Assembly: GCA_913048385.1 (NCBI GenBank) | Contig: CAJWVZ010000011.1 | Location: forward strand, 1-64,000 | Length of the DNA stretch: 64,000 bases | Direction: 5' to 3' | From: an uncultured Gammaproteobacteria bacterium | GTDB lineage: Bacteria > Pseudomonadota > Gammaproteobacteria > Pseudomonadales > Pseudohongiellaceae | Part shown: piece after piece, positions 8,885 to 18,314 of the stretch | Numbering within the stretch: the first letter of the stretch is position 1 | How the letters are laid out: every line of letters begins with the position of its first letter | Translations under genes and position numbers: made by a program | Notes under the pieces: model-generated | Told to the model about the DNA's origin: nothing | The model's input: only the letters and a program-made list of their open reading frames with translations | Database searches by the model: none

Positions 8885-9486
8885 GATAGGTCCACAGTGC
8901 GCAGGGAAGGGATTTTCAATTTATGGTGAGTAGTAACCAATACGATTCCACCTCTGCGCGCGTGCTGCATTATGAGATTCTCAAGCATGCCTATAGCTTC
9001 GCTGTCGAGCGCATTGAACGGCTCATCCAATATCCACATTGGCTCGTTTGAAAGATAAAGTTTAGACAGTGCAGCTCTCTGTTGCTGCCCAGCCGATAAT
9101 AAAAAACATGGCTGATATTCAAAGCCTTGCAGGCCATTCCGAGATAGTGCTTGAAGCAAGTCTTTTTCCGACCAATCGATTTTGCGCCCTGTGCTCCACT
9201 TCAGATTTTCTATGGGCGAAAGGAGCTTACTTAACCCAACACGATGCCCAAGAAAAAGAAGATCATTTCGGAATGCTTCGACGTCAGAATCGCGCATCTC
9301 ACCTTTCCAAAAAACTCCCCCTGTAAAGTAATCATTCAGTCCACAAATCACTCGCAAAAGTGATGTTTTTCCGCTTCCATTGCTCCCGCTAATTTGAACA
9401 ACATCACCCGATTCGACCAACAGACTCAGGTTCTCAAACAGAACCCTATCGTTCCTTTCGCAGCTAAGTTTTTTCAGCTCCAACAT
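8881..9486 (-). CDS. ccmA: Haem exporter ATP-binding subunit CcmA
   Basis: ABC ATPase of the Ccm haem pathway. It shows Walker A GSNGSGKT (about residues 34–41), the ABC signature LSAGQQQRAAL (about 129–139) and Walker B MWILDEPFNALD (about 150–161). The N terminus MLELKKLSCERNDRVLF aligns with E. coli CcmA, so ATG 9486 is preferred (201 residues) over an in-frame GTG three codons upstream. It is first gene of the operon. The 175 bases separating it from fliA presumably carry the operon promoter, but no clear -35/-10 pair stands out there. Confidence 0.95.
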   Translation of the reverse strand: MLELKKLSCERNDRVLFENLSLLVESGDVVQISGSNGSGKTSLLRVICGLNDYFTGGVFWKGEMRDSDVEAFRNDLLFLGHRVGLSKLLSPIENLKWSTGRKIDWSEKDLLQALSRNGLQGFEYQPCFLLSAGQQQRAALSKLYLSNEPMWILDEPFNALDSEAIGMLENLIMQHARRGGIVLVTTHHKLKIPSLRTVDLS

Positions 9487-9661
9487 ATACTTCACATTCC
9501 AATTTAAAAGTCACAAACACCCGAGAGCGTTTCCAAGTGCAAACCCCCCGCAAAAAAATAATACAATTATTTGATACCGAAGACCTAGTGCTTACAAACA
9601 AATATAACTAGGGTTGACTAACGGGGATCTCGGTTAAGAGACTGTCCCAAGACGTTTCTAT

Positions 9662-10411
9662 TTAACGCCACTCCGACAAGCGAGACCGAAGCCGCATGGC
9701 TGCCTGACTGTGAATTTGGCTGACCCTGCTCTCGCTGACTCCGATCACCTCACCGATTTCCTTTAAATTAAGCTCCTCGTCATAATACAAAGCTAAGACC
9801 AATTTTTCACGCGGAGGTAAGTGGTCAATTGCTAATGCCAAATGACTTTTAAAACTATCCCTTTGCAAACCGTCACACGGACCCATTAACTCGCCAGCCG
9901 CGGTTTCAATCGCAGAGTCATCACCCTCCATAACATCGTCAAAACTAAACAAACGACTGCCGCTGGCATCTTGAAGAATCGCGTAGTAGGCATTTAGATC
10001 TATTTCCATCTCCTCTGCGATATCTTTATCTTTTGCATCACTCCCAGTGCGCGCCTCAATTGACTTTATCGCCTCCGCAACTTTACGAGACTTTCGATGA
10101 ACCGAGCGCGGAGCCCAATCGCCTTTCCGAACCTCGTCAAGCATTGAACCCCGAATACGGATGCCTGCATAGGTCTCGAAACTAGCTCCTTTGGAAACAT
10201 CGTATTTTCGAGCCGCTTCTAAAAGCCCAATCATGCCAGACTGTATCAGGTCGTCGACTTGCACACTCGATGGCATACGAAGCAACAGGTGATGCGCTAT
10301 GCGCTTTACGAGCGGAGCATATCGTTCGACCACCAATCCCAGATTTTCATCTGTTACCTCCCCGTTAGGGAGAACATTCTCATAGACCTTGGCTTCCAAC
10401 ACTGAAGTCAT
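9662..10411 (-). CDS. fliA: Flagellar sigma factor FliA (sigma-28)
   Basis: RNA polymerase sigma factor for late flagellar and chemotaxis genes. Region 2 (about residues 30–110) contains DLIQSGMIGLLEAARKYD and ASFETYAGIRIRGSMLDEVRKGDW. Region 4 (about 195–245) has the helix-turn-helix LNLKEIGEVIGVSESRVSQIHSQA. Length (249) is normal. ATG 10411 has the ribosome site AAGGAAAGG. It is alone here: no flhF, fleN, che or mot genes adjoin it, although ccmA lies downstream on the same strand, as it does beyond the che/mot genes in Pseudomonas. A sigma-54 promoter lies about 135 bases upstream. Confidence 0.95.
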   Translation of the reverse strand: MTSVLEAKVYENVLPNGEVTDENLGLVVERYAPLVKRIAHHLLLRMPSSVQVDDLIQSGMIGLLEAARKYDVSKGASFETYAGIRIRGSMLDEVRKGDWAPRSVHRKSRKVAEAIKSIEARTGSDAKDKDIAEEMEIDLNAYYAILQDASGSRLFSFDDVMEGDDSAIETAAGELMGPCDGLQRDSFKSHLALAIDHLPPREKLVLALYYDEELNLKEIGEVIGVSESRVSQIHSQAAMRLRSRLSEWR

Positions 10412-10547
10412 TAAATACCTTTCCTTAATCGACGCTAAGACACCTGGTTTTGAGCGCCTCTTCTCTCGAGTTTCAATTTAGCTTCCAAAAAATATCCCTA
10501 GTTCCGAGTCGAAATTACGAAGAAATAATTACTTTCAAGGTAGGACT

Positions 10548-10564
10548 TGCAACTAGCGTGCCAA
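10548..10564 (-). promoter_or_regulatory. Sigma-54 (RpoN) promoter upstream of fliA
   Basis: On the minus strand the sequence reads TTGGCACGCTAGTTGCA. It keeps the invariant GG (-24) and GC (-12) with exactly ten bases between, and matches the consensus YTGGCACGRNNNTTGCW at all but one position. Transcription would begin near 10537, about 125 bases before the fliA ATG. This predicts control by RpoN and a FleQ/FlrC-type enhancer-binding protein. Confidence 0.8.
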
Positions 10565-10676
10565 GTTGATTGAAACGAACAGACAGGATCTTCAGAAAAA
10601 AGCTAGCTAGAATCAAATTATTCTTTACTAGATATAAGCTATATTAATCAATAATTTAGAGCGTTATAATGTTTTT

Positions 10677-10786
10677 TTTAGAGAGCTATGCCCCACGGCA
10701 ATGTTTTTTAAACTCACAATGCTTGATCGCAAAAATAACTAGTCGTCAAATACCCGACGTTGCGGATTGAAATCCGCCATTTTTTT
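10677..10786 (+). ncRNA. Possible small RNA in the fliA–dcd gap
   Basis: A perfect -10 hexamer TATAAT (10665–10670) and, about 115 bases on, a hairpin with T-run (10762–10786) bracket a stretch with no plus-strand gene, since both flanking genes are on the minus strand. A second small hairpin is CGTC(10744–10747)/GACG(10756–10759). The -35 region is poor (TATTAA at 17-base spacing). No known RNA family was recognised, so this is a prediction from signal layout only. Confidence 0.35.
10762..10786 (+). terminator. Rho-independent terminator-like hairpin with T7
   Basis: GCGGAT (10762–10767) and ATCCGC (10772–10777) form a six-base-pair stem with a TGAA loop, followed after two bases by seven T's (10780–10786). 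The T-run is on the plus strand only, so it would stop plus-strand transcripts, but no plus-strand gene precedes it. Confidence 0.55.
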
Positions 10787-10804
10787 GGCGTTAATTTTTC
10801 CTGC

Positions 10805-10818
10805 GTCAAATTTTTGAC
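10805..10818. repeat. Perfect 14-base palindrome downstream of dcd
   Basis: GTCAAATTTTTGAC is a perfect dyad (GTCAAA/TTTGAC). A related CGTCAAAT string occurs at 10744–10751 in the same gap. It could be a protein-binding site or a weak hairpin at the 3' end of dcd mRNA; no function can be assigned. Confidence 0.35.
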
Positions 10819-10855
10819 AAGAATAGAAGACAATCAAAACCTTAAATAACGAGTC

Positions 10856-11428
10856 TTATGCCTTAGGTGGCGTCACTCCAACCTGACCCATATATTTTCC
10901 ACTGCGCTGCTTGTAAGTGACCTCACATTGTTCATCGGATTGATAAAACAACATTTGAGCAACACCTTCGTTTGCATAGATTTTTGCGGGTAGTGTAGTT
11001 GTGTTGGAAAACTCGAGAGTAACGTGCCCCTCCCATTCCGGTTCTAACGGAGTAACATTGACAATTATTCCACAACGAGCATAAGTTGATTTTCCCAAAC
11101 AAATTGTTAGTACATCACTGGGGATCTTGAAGTACTCTATGGTTCTTGCAAGGACAAAAGAGTTAGGCGGAATAATACAAAAAGGCTCATCAATAGAGAC
11201 AAAACTAGACTCATCAAAATTTTTAGGATCAACAACGCTGGTTGTATGAACATTAGTGAAGATTTTAAACTCGCTAGCACAGCGCACATCGTATCCATAA
11301 CTGGAGGTACCGTAGGAAATGACCTTATTGCCCTCTGCGTCCTTTCGCATTTGTTCCGGATGAAAAGGATTTATCATATCCCGATTTATTGCCATCTCCC
11401 TAATCCATCGATCCGACTTAATGCTCAT
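10856..11428 (-). CDS. dcd: dCTP deaminase
   Basis: Trimeric enzyme that deaminates dCTP to dUTP for thymidylate synthesis. Motifs include [13 protein letters not shown] (about residues 31–43), [20 protein letters not shown] in the mid region with the catalytic Glu, and a typical C-terminal KYMGQVG-type tail. From ATG 11428 ([14 protein letters not shown]) it has 190 residues, as in Pseudomonas and E. coli. The frame runs 18 codons further upstream, but the family N terminus and the TAGGA ribosome site support the inner start. It is divergent from the rubredoxin gene. Confidence 0.95.
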   Translation of the reverse strand: MSIKSDRWIREMAINRDMINPFHPEQMRKDAEGNKVISYGTSSYGYDVRCASEFKIFTNVHTTSVVDPKNFDESSFVSIDEPFCIIPPNSFVLARTIEYFKIPSDVLTICLGKSTYARCGIIVNVTPLEPEWEGHVTLEFSNTTTLPAKIYANEGVAQMLFYQSDEQCEVTYKQRSGKYMGQVGVTPPKA

Positions 11429-11561
11429 AATTTTTCCTACCCAGAATAAAGAACCGCTAATATTAAAGTTAACAATAGGCATGATACCAATTTATCAAGA
11501 GGCACCACACCCAAAAAATAATAGCTGAAAATCTCAGGTGCTGCGAAACCTGTTAGCAACG

Positions 11562-11590
11562 CTGAAATCTCTTGGGGTTTCCAGTATGAT
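11562..11590 (+). promoter_or_regulatory. Candidate promoter for the rubredoxin gene
   Basis: CTGAAA (11562–11567) and TATGAT (11585–11590) with 17-base spacing resemble a sigma-70 -35/-10 pair. The predicted start is near 11597, about 20 bases before the ATG. By eye only. Confidence 0.35.
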
Positions 11591-11617
11591 CTACTTTTTA
11601 AAGTTAGGAGGACAATA

Positions 11618-11782
11618 ATGCGGAAATGGCAGTGCTTGGTATGCAGTTTCGTCTACTTTGAAGCCAAAGGCCTACCAGAGGACGGTATACCTCCTGGGAC
11701 TAGCTGGGACGAAATTCCTGATGATTGGATGTGCCCGGAATGCGGCGTCGGAAAGGAAGATTTTGACATGGTCGAGATCTAA
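11618..11782 (+). CDS. Rubredoxin
   Basis: Small one-iron electron carrier of 54 residues. Two Cys pairs coordinate Fe(SCys)4: [10 protein letters not shown] (C6, C9) and [13 protein letters not shown] (C39, C42). The rubredoxin core residues [13 protein letters not shown] lie between them. The ATG is preceded by a strong ribosome site (TTAGGAGG). It stands alone between dcd and metG; a partner such as a rubredoxin reductase or alkane hydroxylase is not in the window, so its electron acceptor is unknown. Confidence 0.95.
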   Translation: MRKWQCLVCSFVYFEAKGLPEDGIPPGTSWDEIPDDWMCPECGVGKEDFDMVEI

Positions 11783-11809
11783 AGAACACATATTACAACG
11801 ATCTTGCGA

Positions 11810-11815
11810 TATAAT
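11810..11815 (+). promoter_or_regulatory. Candidate -10 element of metG
   Basis: A perfect TATAAT lies 31 bases before the metG start, placing the transcription start near 11822. No good -35 hexamer is visible at 16–18 bases upstream, so confidence is limited. Confidence 0.35.
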
Positions 11816-11846
11816 GCTCGCTTTACCGGCATGCTAGGATGCAGTT

Positions 11847-13910
11847 TTGACTAACCGAAAAATTCTTGTAACAAGCGCACTACCTTACGCAAACGGAGAC
11901 ATCCATCTTGGACATTTGATGGAAGCCATTCAAACGGATATCTGGGTTCGATTTCAGAGATTACGTGACCACGACTGTGTCTATGTTTGTGCTGATGATG
12001 CTCATGGCACAGCTATTATGCTAAGCGCTGAAGCAAGACAAATAAGTGCTGAAACTTTGATAGACGAAACCCAGAAGCGACACAAAGCCGATTACGACGG
12101 ATTTTCCATAAGCTTTGATAACTTTCATAGCACCCACTCAGATGAAAACAAACTGTTATCGGAAAAAATTTACATAGCCCTAGAAAAAAAAGGCCACATA
12201 ATAAAACGCGACATAAAACAACTTTTCGATTCGGAAAAGAATCTTTTCCTCGCCGATCGTTATGTCGTTGGAACTTGCCCCAAATGCCACGCAGAAAACC
12301 AGTACGGCGACAATTGCGAGGTCTGTGGTTCAACCTATGACCCAGCAGACCTAATTAACGCGCGATCTACCATATCTGGGGCCGAACCCAAATTAAAAAA
12401 CTCCGAGCATTTTTTTTTCGACCTACCACAATTTAAATCAATGCTGCAGCAATGGACCCGCAGTGGAACATTGCAAGAAGCCGTCGCAAATAAGTTGTCG
12501 GAGTGGCTTGATCATGACTTAAAGCAATGGGATATCAGCAGAGATGCGCCATATTTTGGTTTTGAAATTCCAAATGCTCCTGATAAATATTTTTACGTTT
12601 GGCTCGATGCTCCAATCGGCTACATGGCGAGTTTTAAAAATTTTTGCTCTAAGCAAGAATATCAGTTCGACGAATATTGGGACCAAGAAAAATCGGGTGG
12701 GACTGAGCTCTACCACTTTATTGGGAAGGATATTGTTAATTTTCACACACTGTTTTGGCCCGCTATGCTTCACAGCACAGGCTACAGAATGCCAACCGCC
12801 GTCTTTGCTCATGGATTTCTGACCGTTGATGGGACAAAAATGTCGAAATCTCGAGGAACATTTGTAAAAGCTCGAGATTATTTGGAACACTTGGATCCAG
12901 AATATTTGCGATATTACCTCGGTGCAAAACTTTCTTCAGGTATCGATGACCTCGATTTAAATTTTGAAGATTTTGTTTTTCGAGTCAACTCCGATCTCGT
13001 TGGAAAGATCGCCAACATTGCCAGTCGATGCGCGGGGTTTGTAACAAAAAACTTTGATGGCTTTTTATCGGGGCAACTAGATAACCCTGCTCTTATCTCC
13101 GAGCTGCAATCGGCTTCACACGAAATAGCAGACTTTTACGAACAACGTGAGTTTAATAAAGCGATCAGGCGAATAATGTCTCTCGCCGACAAAGTGAACC
13201 AATACATCAATGACAAACAGCCATGGGTGTTGGCAAAAAACGATCCAAAATCACAAAATTTGCATAACGTACTTACAACAAGCGTTAATGCGTTTCGGAT
13301 ATTAATTATCTATTTAAAACCGGTAGTCCCAGTACTGGCAGAAAAAGTGGAAACTTTTTTGTCAGTGCGCCCCCTGTCGTGGAATGACATCGATGATGTC
13401 CTACTAAACAAAAAAATTAATATTTTTAAGCCATTAATACTCAGAATGGAAATGAAATCTATTGAGACGCTTATTTTACAAACTAAAACCTCCGAGGATG
13501 TTATGAAGGACACCATAGGTGACTCTATCACTTCTAACGAAGAGCCTAAAAACAAGCTCGAGGCTGAAGAAATTGACCTCAAGCATTTTCAAAAAATGGA
13601 TCTTCGCGTTGCAGAGATTATTGATGCTAAACATGTGTCGGGTGCTGATAAGCTTCTTGAATTAAAGTTATCGCTTGGTATTGACGAACACGGTGAAGTT
13701 CTGACTAGAACCGTCTTTTCAGGAATAAAGTCTGCATATCAGCCGGAAACACTGATCGGAAGATTAACAGTCATTATTGCAAACTTAAAACCACGCAAAA
13801 TGAAATTTGGAGTATCGGAAGGAATGGTTCTTGCTGCAGGGCCAGGAGATAAAGAAATTTGGCTTTTACAACCAGATTCCGGGGCTAAAGCCGGCATGAG
13901 GATTACATAA
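11847..13910 (+). CDS. metG: Methionyl-tRNA synthetase
   Basis: Charges tRNA-Met with methionine. Class I motifs are DIHLGHL (HIGH motif, about residues 18–24) and KMSKSRG (about 331–337). A zinc knuckle is seen in [18 protein letters not shown] (about 145–162). After the anticodon-binding domain a C-terminal tRNA-binding EMAP/Trbp111 domain begins near residue 575 ([14 protein letters not shown]). At 687 residues it is the long dimeric form of gammaproteobacteria. The start is TTG at 11847 with AGGAT upstream, giving [17 protein letters not shown]. The next gene begins one base after the stop. Confidence 0.96.
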   Translation: MTNRKILVTSALPYANGDIHLGHLMEAIQTDIWVRFQRLRDHDCVYVCADDAHGTAIMLSAEARQISAETLIDETQKRHKADYDGFSISFDNFHSTHSDENKLLSEKIYIALEKKGHIIKRDIKQLFDSEKNLFLADRYVVGTCPKCHAENQYGDNCEVCGSTYDPADLINARSTISGAEPKLKNSEHFFFDLPQFKSMLQQWTRSGTLQEAVANKLSEWLDHDLKQWDISRDAPYFGFEIPNAPDKYFYVWLDAPIGYMASFKNFCSKQEYQFDEYWDQEKSGGTELYHFIGKDIVNFHTLFWPAMLHSTGYRMPTAVFAHGFLTVDGTKMSKSRGTFVKARDYLEHLDPEYLRYYLGAKLSSGIDDLDLNFEDFVFRVNSDLVGKIANIASRCAGFVTKNFDGFLSGQLDNPALISELQSASHEIADFYEQREFNKAIRRIMSLADKVNQYINDKQPWVLAKNDPKSQNLHNVLTTSVNAFRILIIYLKPVVPVLAEKVETFLSVRPLSWNDIDDVLLNKKINIFKPLILRMEMKSIETLILQTKTSEDVMKDTIGDSITSNEEPKNKLEAEEIDLKHFQKMDLRVAEIIDAKHVSGADKLLELKLSLGIDEHGEVLTRTVFSGIKSAYQPETLIGRLTVIIANLKPRKMKFGVSEGMVLAAGPGDKEIWLLQPDSGAKAGMRIT

Positions 13911-13911
13911 A

Positions 13912-15558
13912 ATGCTAATGAGATTTCAGGAGCTTCTAGAATTAGACTATTTAAACCTACAAGCCTTTGGGAATCAGAAAGGTCTGAACCGAATTTCCAG
14001 CAACGCTCTTAACCGATTCTTCTGTCGTAGTAACTATCGACCATCGACTCCCACAAGAGCCGTCGCAAAAATGTTTGTTGGCGCCTTCTTGATGGTGACG
14101 ACAGCAATCCAGGCGAGCACGGATGATTCGAGCATGATTGAAAATTCAGTCATAAAGATTTACACCACCCAAGCTGCCCCTGATTATTTCACACCTTGGC
14201 GATTATTATCTCCTCGGCAATCAAGTGGATCAGGGTCAGTAATCGCACCAAACCAAATTCTTACTAATGCGCATGTCGTCGCAAATGCGAGTTATGTTCA
14301 AGCTCAAAAACACAACGATCCCCGTCGATATCTTGCGCAAGTAACTTTTATCTCTCATGATGCTGATCTTGCTTTGCTAACCGTTGACGAACCAGGGTTT
14401 TTTGACAACCTCACCCCTCTGAGCTTTGGCACTTTGCCGCCAGCTCTTCAAGAAGTATCTGTTTACGGCTATCCCATCGGTGGGAAATCACTCAGTATTA
14501 CCAAAGGCATTCTTTCGAGGGTGGAACAGCAAGTCTATGCGCATGCGGGCGCTTATCTTTTAGCAGGACAAATTGACGCGGCAATTAATCCGGGAAATAG
14601 CGGAGGGCCAGTGATTGTTGACGGGAAAATCGTCGGCGTTGTAATGCAGGCGAGCAGCGGCGGTCGTGCCGAAAATTTAGGCTATTTCGTTCCGCCCAGT
14701 ATGATCAGCCATGTGCTGTCCGATGCAAAGGATTCTATTTATGATGGCTTTCCTGACTTAGGGTTTCGAACTCAAAATTTGGATAGCCCCTCTGCAAAAA
14801 TTTCATATGGGTTAAACGTTGATCAGAGCGGTGTCCTAGTTATTCAAGTTTTTGATGGTTCTCCCGCCAGCGGGATAATAGAAAAAGGAGATGTGATCTT
14901 AAAAATTGATGAGTTTAATATCTCCGAAGATGGGAGCATAAAAATAGCGAATGACCAAATGACCAACTTTAAACACGCTATTGATCTCCATGATATCGGC
15001 GATCAAATAAGGATTGAATATTCGCGGGGTGGTATCAAAAATACGGTCAAGCTCGAGGCAAGACCTGCCTTAAGAAATTACTCACTCGTGCCAGGTGAGA
15101 AATTCGATGAAGTCCCCAAATACATTATCTTTGGCGGGGTGGTATTTGTGCCATTAAACATGAACCTCATTAAGCGTTGGGGTAACGATTGGAGTCGTAG
15201 CGCACCGGTAAATTTGCTTCAGGCTCGGAGTGAATGGAGCTCAACTGAGCGCAATGAGCTTGTTGTCGCTCTTCAGGTTTTAGCAGCCGACGTAAATTTG
15301 GGATATCACGACTGGCGAAACTGGGTTGTAGAAAAAGTTAACGGAAATGATGTAAAAAATTTTCAGCAATTCGCTGATAGTCTCAGATTTAACAGCGATG
15401 AAAACGTTATCTTTGAAAACAAAAATGGATACCAGATGATTATAAATCATAAGGAGGCGGTAAATACTGAAGACGCTGTCTTGAGTCAGTATCGGATCCC
15501 TCAGTCATTTTCAGAAGGGCTTTTTGATAGCAAGCAAGAATCAACTCACTCGAACTAG
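13912..15558 (+). CDS. Deg-type (S1C) serine protease with PDZ domain
   Basis: Trypsin-fold protease of the HtrA/Deg class. The catalytic triad is visible: H121 (ILTNAHVV), D152 (HDADLALL) and S230 (NPGNSGGPV). A PDZ-like domain follows at about residues 290–380, and the last ~170 residues resemble the second PDZ-like part of Deg9-type proteins rather than DegP. A hydrophobic stretch at 54–68 (MFVGAFLMVTTAIQA) looks like a signal peptide, so translation may truly begin at Met54 (14071) and the first 53 residues may be artefactual. As written, it starts one base after metG and is probably co-transcribed. It may act on misfolded periplasmic proteins. Confidence 0.85.
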   Translation: MLMRFQELLELDYLNLQAFGNQKGLNRISSNALNRFFCRSNYRPSTPTRAVAKMFVGAFLMVTTAIQASTDDSSMIENSVIKIYTTQAAPDYFTPWRLLSPRQSSGSGSVIAPNQILTNAHVVANASYVQAQKHNDPRRYLAQVTFISHDADLALLTVDEPGFFDNLTPLSFGTLPPALQEVSVYGYPIGGKSLSITKGILSRVEQQVYAHAGAYLLAGQIDAAINPGNSGGPVIVDGKIVGVVMQASSGGRAENLGYFVPPSMISHVLSDAKDSIYDGFPDLGFRTQNLDSPSAKISYGLNVDQSGVLVIQVFDGSPASGIIEKGDVILKIDEFNISEDGSIKIANDQMTNFKHAIDLHDIGDQIRIEYSRGGIKNTVKLEARPALRNYSLVPGEKFDEVPKYIIFGGVVFVPLNMNLIKRWGNDWSRSAPVNLLQARSEWSSTERNELVVALQVLAADVNLGYHDWRNWVVEKVNGNDVKNFQQFADSLRFNSDENVIFENKNGYQMIINHKEAVNTEDAVLSQYRIPQSFSEGLFDSKQESTHSN

Positions 15559-15585
15559 GACCGTTAAAGTCGAGCATAATGCCTC

Positions 15586-16266
15586 ATGCAGAAAGCCATC
15601 CCCACCGTTGAAATTATTAACAATGCGTTGCCACAAACTCAATGCCAAAAGTGTGGCTTTGAAGGATGCAAACCATACGCACAAGCCATTCTGAATGGCG
15701 AGCCTCTCAATCAGTGCCCACCGGGAGGCGATCGAGTCATAAAAGTGCTTGCCGAGATCATGGGTCAGGAAACTAAGCCATTAAATCGATCACATGGCAT
15801 TTTTGAAACCAGAAAGATTGCTGTTATTAGAGAAGAAGAGTGCATCGGGTGCACTAAGTGCTTACCTGCCTGCCCTGTTGATGCAATTTTAGGCTCTGCT
15901 AAGAGGATGCATGTTGTTATCACAGCTGAATGCTCGGGCTGCGATCTTTGTATAGACCCGTGTCCTGTTGACTGTATTGAAATGAAACCCATAGGCCAGC
16001 AAACAGAGTTAAAAGACTTCAGTATTACTGAGGGCGGCATCAATCAGAATTTAAGCGCTCAGTGGGCTACTCGGCATGACAACAAAAATGTTCGCACTGC
16101 TCGATCACTACAATCGTTCAGTCCTCAAAAGTTGGAGCAACTGAAGCACAACAGCAACTTTTCACGAGAGAGAGCCCGAGTAGAAATCCAAGAAGCAATA
16201 ATCCGCGTGCGCAAACGGAAAGAGTTATTGAAATCAAGAACCTTAAGGAAGCCAGATGAATCTTGA
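15586..16266 (+). CDS. RnfB/RsxB-type multi-cluster ferredoxin (orphan, soluble)
   Basis: Iron–sulfur electron carrier related to subunit B of the Rnf/Rsx complex. It begins with the 4Fe–4S motif TQCQKCGFEGCKPYA plus a later Cys before PPGG (about residues 19–45). Two ferredoxin clusters follow (CIGCTKCLPACPVD near 85–98 and CSGCDLCIDPCPVD near 115–128). The basic C-terminal ~80 residues have no family I recognise. It lacks the N-terminal membrane helix of RnfB, and no rnfACDGE genes adjoin it. A similar soluble RnfB next to nth is, from memory, found in betaproteobacteria. One role considered for such proteins is reduction of the Nth cluster or of SoxR; this is inference. Confidence 0.88.
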   Translation: MQKAIPTVEIINNALPQTQCQKCGFEGCKPYAQAILNGEPLNQCPPGGDRVIKVLAEIMGQETKPLNRSHGIFETRKIAVIREEECIGCTKCLPACPVDAILGSAKRMHVVITAECSGCDLCIDPCPVDCIEMKPIGQQTELKDFSITEGGINQNLSAQWATRHDNKNVRTARSLQSFSPQKLEQLKHNSNFSRERARVEIQEAIIRVRKRKELLKSRTLRKPDES

Positions 16267-16903
16267 AAAAAGAATACTTTTTTTTAGGACCTTAAAAAAC
16301 GCAAACTCTAACCCAAAAACAGAGTTAATCTATGAAAGTACTTTCGAACTTCTTATAGCGGTAATCCTATCGGCTCAAGCCACTGACATCAGTGTAAACA
16401 AAGCAACAAAGTTGTTATTTGCTGTTGCTAACTCACCGGAAAAGATCTGTTCTTTGGGAGAAAAACGGCTTAAACAACATATCAAAACAATCGGGCTGTA
16501 CAACTCAAAAGCTAAAAATATTATTCAAACCTGTAAAATATTAGTTGAAAAGCACGAGTCCATCGTTCCTGATGAACGCCACCAACTTGAATCTCTACCT
16601 GGTGTTGGCAGAAAAACGGCAAACGTTGTTTTGAATACAGCGTTTCGACAAATTGCTATGGCAGTCGACACACATATTTTTAGAATCTCCAATAGAACAG
16701 GTCTAGCTCCCGGTAAAACCGTCTTAGAAGTCGAAAAAAAACTTTTGAAACGTGTACCAAAAGAATTTTTGCTCGATGCTCATCACTGGCTAATACTCCA
16801 TGGTCGTTATATTTGCACCTCCAGAAATCCAAAATGTTCGCAATGCTCTGTTGAAAAGTTTTGCAACTTCAAAAAAAAATTCGCAACAGCTCAGGAAAAG
16901 TGA
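16256..16903 (+). CDS. nth: Endonuclease III (DNA glycosylase/AP lyase)
   Basis: Base-excision repair enzyme removing oxidised pyrimidines. The helix-hairpin-helix LESLPGVGRKTANVVLN (about residues 112–128) carries the catalytic Lys, and VDTHIFRISNR (about 139–149) the catalytic Asp. The C-terminal 4Fe–4S loop has the correct Cys spacing C-x6-C-x2-C-x5-C (CTSRNPKCSQCSVEKFC, about 188–204). Its 215 residues match E. coli Nth. It overlaps the RnfB-type gene by 11 bases, so the two are coupled. Confidence 0.97.
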   Translation: MNLEKRILFFRTLKNANSNPKTELIYESTFELLIAVILSAQATDISVNKATKLLFAVANSPEKICSLGEKRLKQHIKTIGLYNSKAKNIIQTCKILVEKHESIVPDERHQLESLPGVGRKTANVVLNTAFRQIAMAVDTHIFRISNRTGLAPGKTVLEVEKKLLKRVPKEFLLDAHHWLILHGRYICTSRNPKCSQCSVEKFCNFKKKFATAQEK

Positions 16904-16909
16904 GACGCA

Positions 16910-18124
16910 CTAATATTTTCGTCCTTTCAGCGCACCAATACGCATTCTTAGCGCATTTAACTTTATGAAACCCTCTGCGTCCCCTTGATCATAAGCACCT
17001 GCATCATCTTCAAAAGTAGCTATATTTTCATCAAACAGTGAGCACTCTGATTCCCTCCCCACAACTATCACGTTACCCTTATACAGTTTTAATCTCACAA
17101 TCCCACTCACATACCTTTGCGACTCATCAATTAATGCTTGAAGAGCCAATCTTTCTGGAGAAAACCAGTAGCCGTTGTAGATCAGTGAAGCATATCGAGG
17201 CATTAGCTCGTCTTTTAAATGCCCAACTTCTCGATCGAGAGTGATCGACTCTATCGCTCTGTGGGCCTTCAGTATTATGGTACCAGCAGGCGTCTCGTAA
17301 CATCCCCGCGCCTTCATACCTACGTATCGATTCTCAACGATATCTGCGCGACCAACTCCGTTTTCGCCACCAATCTTATTTAAGCAAATCATAACCTCGG
17401 CAGGCGACATCGTTACCCCATCAATACTGACTATATCCCCAGACGCAAACTTCAAGTCGATATATTTAGCCTCGTCAGGCGCATCTTCAGGAGAAACCGT
17501 CCATTGCCACATTTGCTCATCAGGCTCAGCTGCCGGATCTTCAATGATGTCACCCTCATAAGAGATGTGAAGTAAATTCGCATCCATCGAATAAGGAGAT
17601 TTTGTTCCACGCTTTTTTTCAACCTCGATATCGTACTTGGCGCAATATGCAAGAAGCTTATCGCGAGAATTTAAGTCCCATTCACGCCAGGGAGCAATTA
17701 CTTTTATCGAGGGATTCAACGCATAAGCTCCTAACTCAAAGCGCACTTGATCATTCCCCTTCCCGGTTGCACCGTGTGAAATTGCATCAGCCCCTGTTTG
17801 CTCTGCAATCTGCACCAAACGTTTGGAAATTAATGGTCGCGCAATCGAGGTCCCAAGTAAGTATTCTCCCTCATAAATCGTATTGGCTCGAAACATTGGG
17901 AACACGTAATCGGACGCAAATTCTTCCTGCAGATTCTCAATAAATATTTCATTAATACCAATGGCTTTTGCCTTAGCTCTTGCAGGCTCCACTTCTTCTC
18001 CTTGACCAATGTCAGCGGTAAATGTAACCACCTCGCAGCCATAGGTTTCCTTTAACCACCTTGCAATTACCGAAGTATCCAAACCGCCAGAGTACGCCAG
18101 GACTACCTTTTCTATTTTCGCCAT
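16910..18124 (-). CDS. argG: Argininosuccinate synthase
   Basis: Joins citrulline and aspartate using ATP in arginine synthesis. The N-terminal PP-loop [10 protein letters not shown] is at about residues 9–18, followed by [12 protein letters not shown]; the Ser-rich [15 protein letters not shown] segment (about 115–129) binds ATP/citrulline. At 404 residues it is the common type 1 form. It converges on nth with only six bases between stops. It is divergent from pyrC across 190 bases. Its product works downstream of ArgF at 22.2 kb. Confidence 0.97.
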   Translation of the reverse strand: MAKIEKVVLAYSGGLDTSVIARWLKETYGCEVVTFTADIGQGEEVEPARAKAKAIGINEIFIENLQEEFASDYVFPMFRANTIYEGEYLLGTSIARPLISKRLVQIAEQTGADAISHGATGKGNDQVRFELGAYALNPSIKVIAPWREWDLNSRDKLLAYCAKYDIEVEKKRGTKSPYSMDANLLHISYEGDIIEDPAAEPDEQMWQWTVSPEDAPDEAKYIDLKFASGDIVSIDGVTMSPAEVMICLNKIGGENGVGRADIVENRYVGMKARGCYETPAGTIILKAHRAIESITLDREVGHLKDELMPRYASLIYNGYWFSPERLALQALIDESQRYVSGIVRLKLYKGNVIVVGRESECSLFDENIATFEDDAGAYDQGDAEGFIKLNALRMRIGALKGRKY

Positions 18125-18314
18125 ATTTTCTTCCCCAACAACAGCAACCTAAAAATAAACAAACCGCGAATATCCCTATTCTATCACCCTCGATGAGAAA
18201 AGCCTTGAGGAAAGTTAATTGGCTTATTTTTGTTAATGAAGTTATTCCGTTATACTTAGGAAGGTATAGACGATTCAATAACCTATCAACGATTTCTATC
18301 TGATTGAGTTTAAG

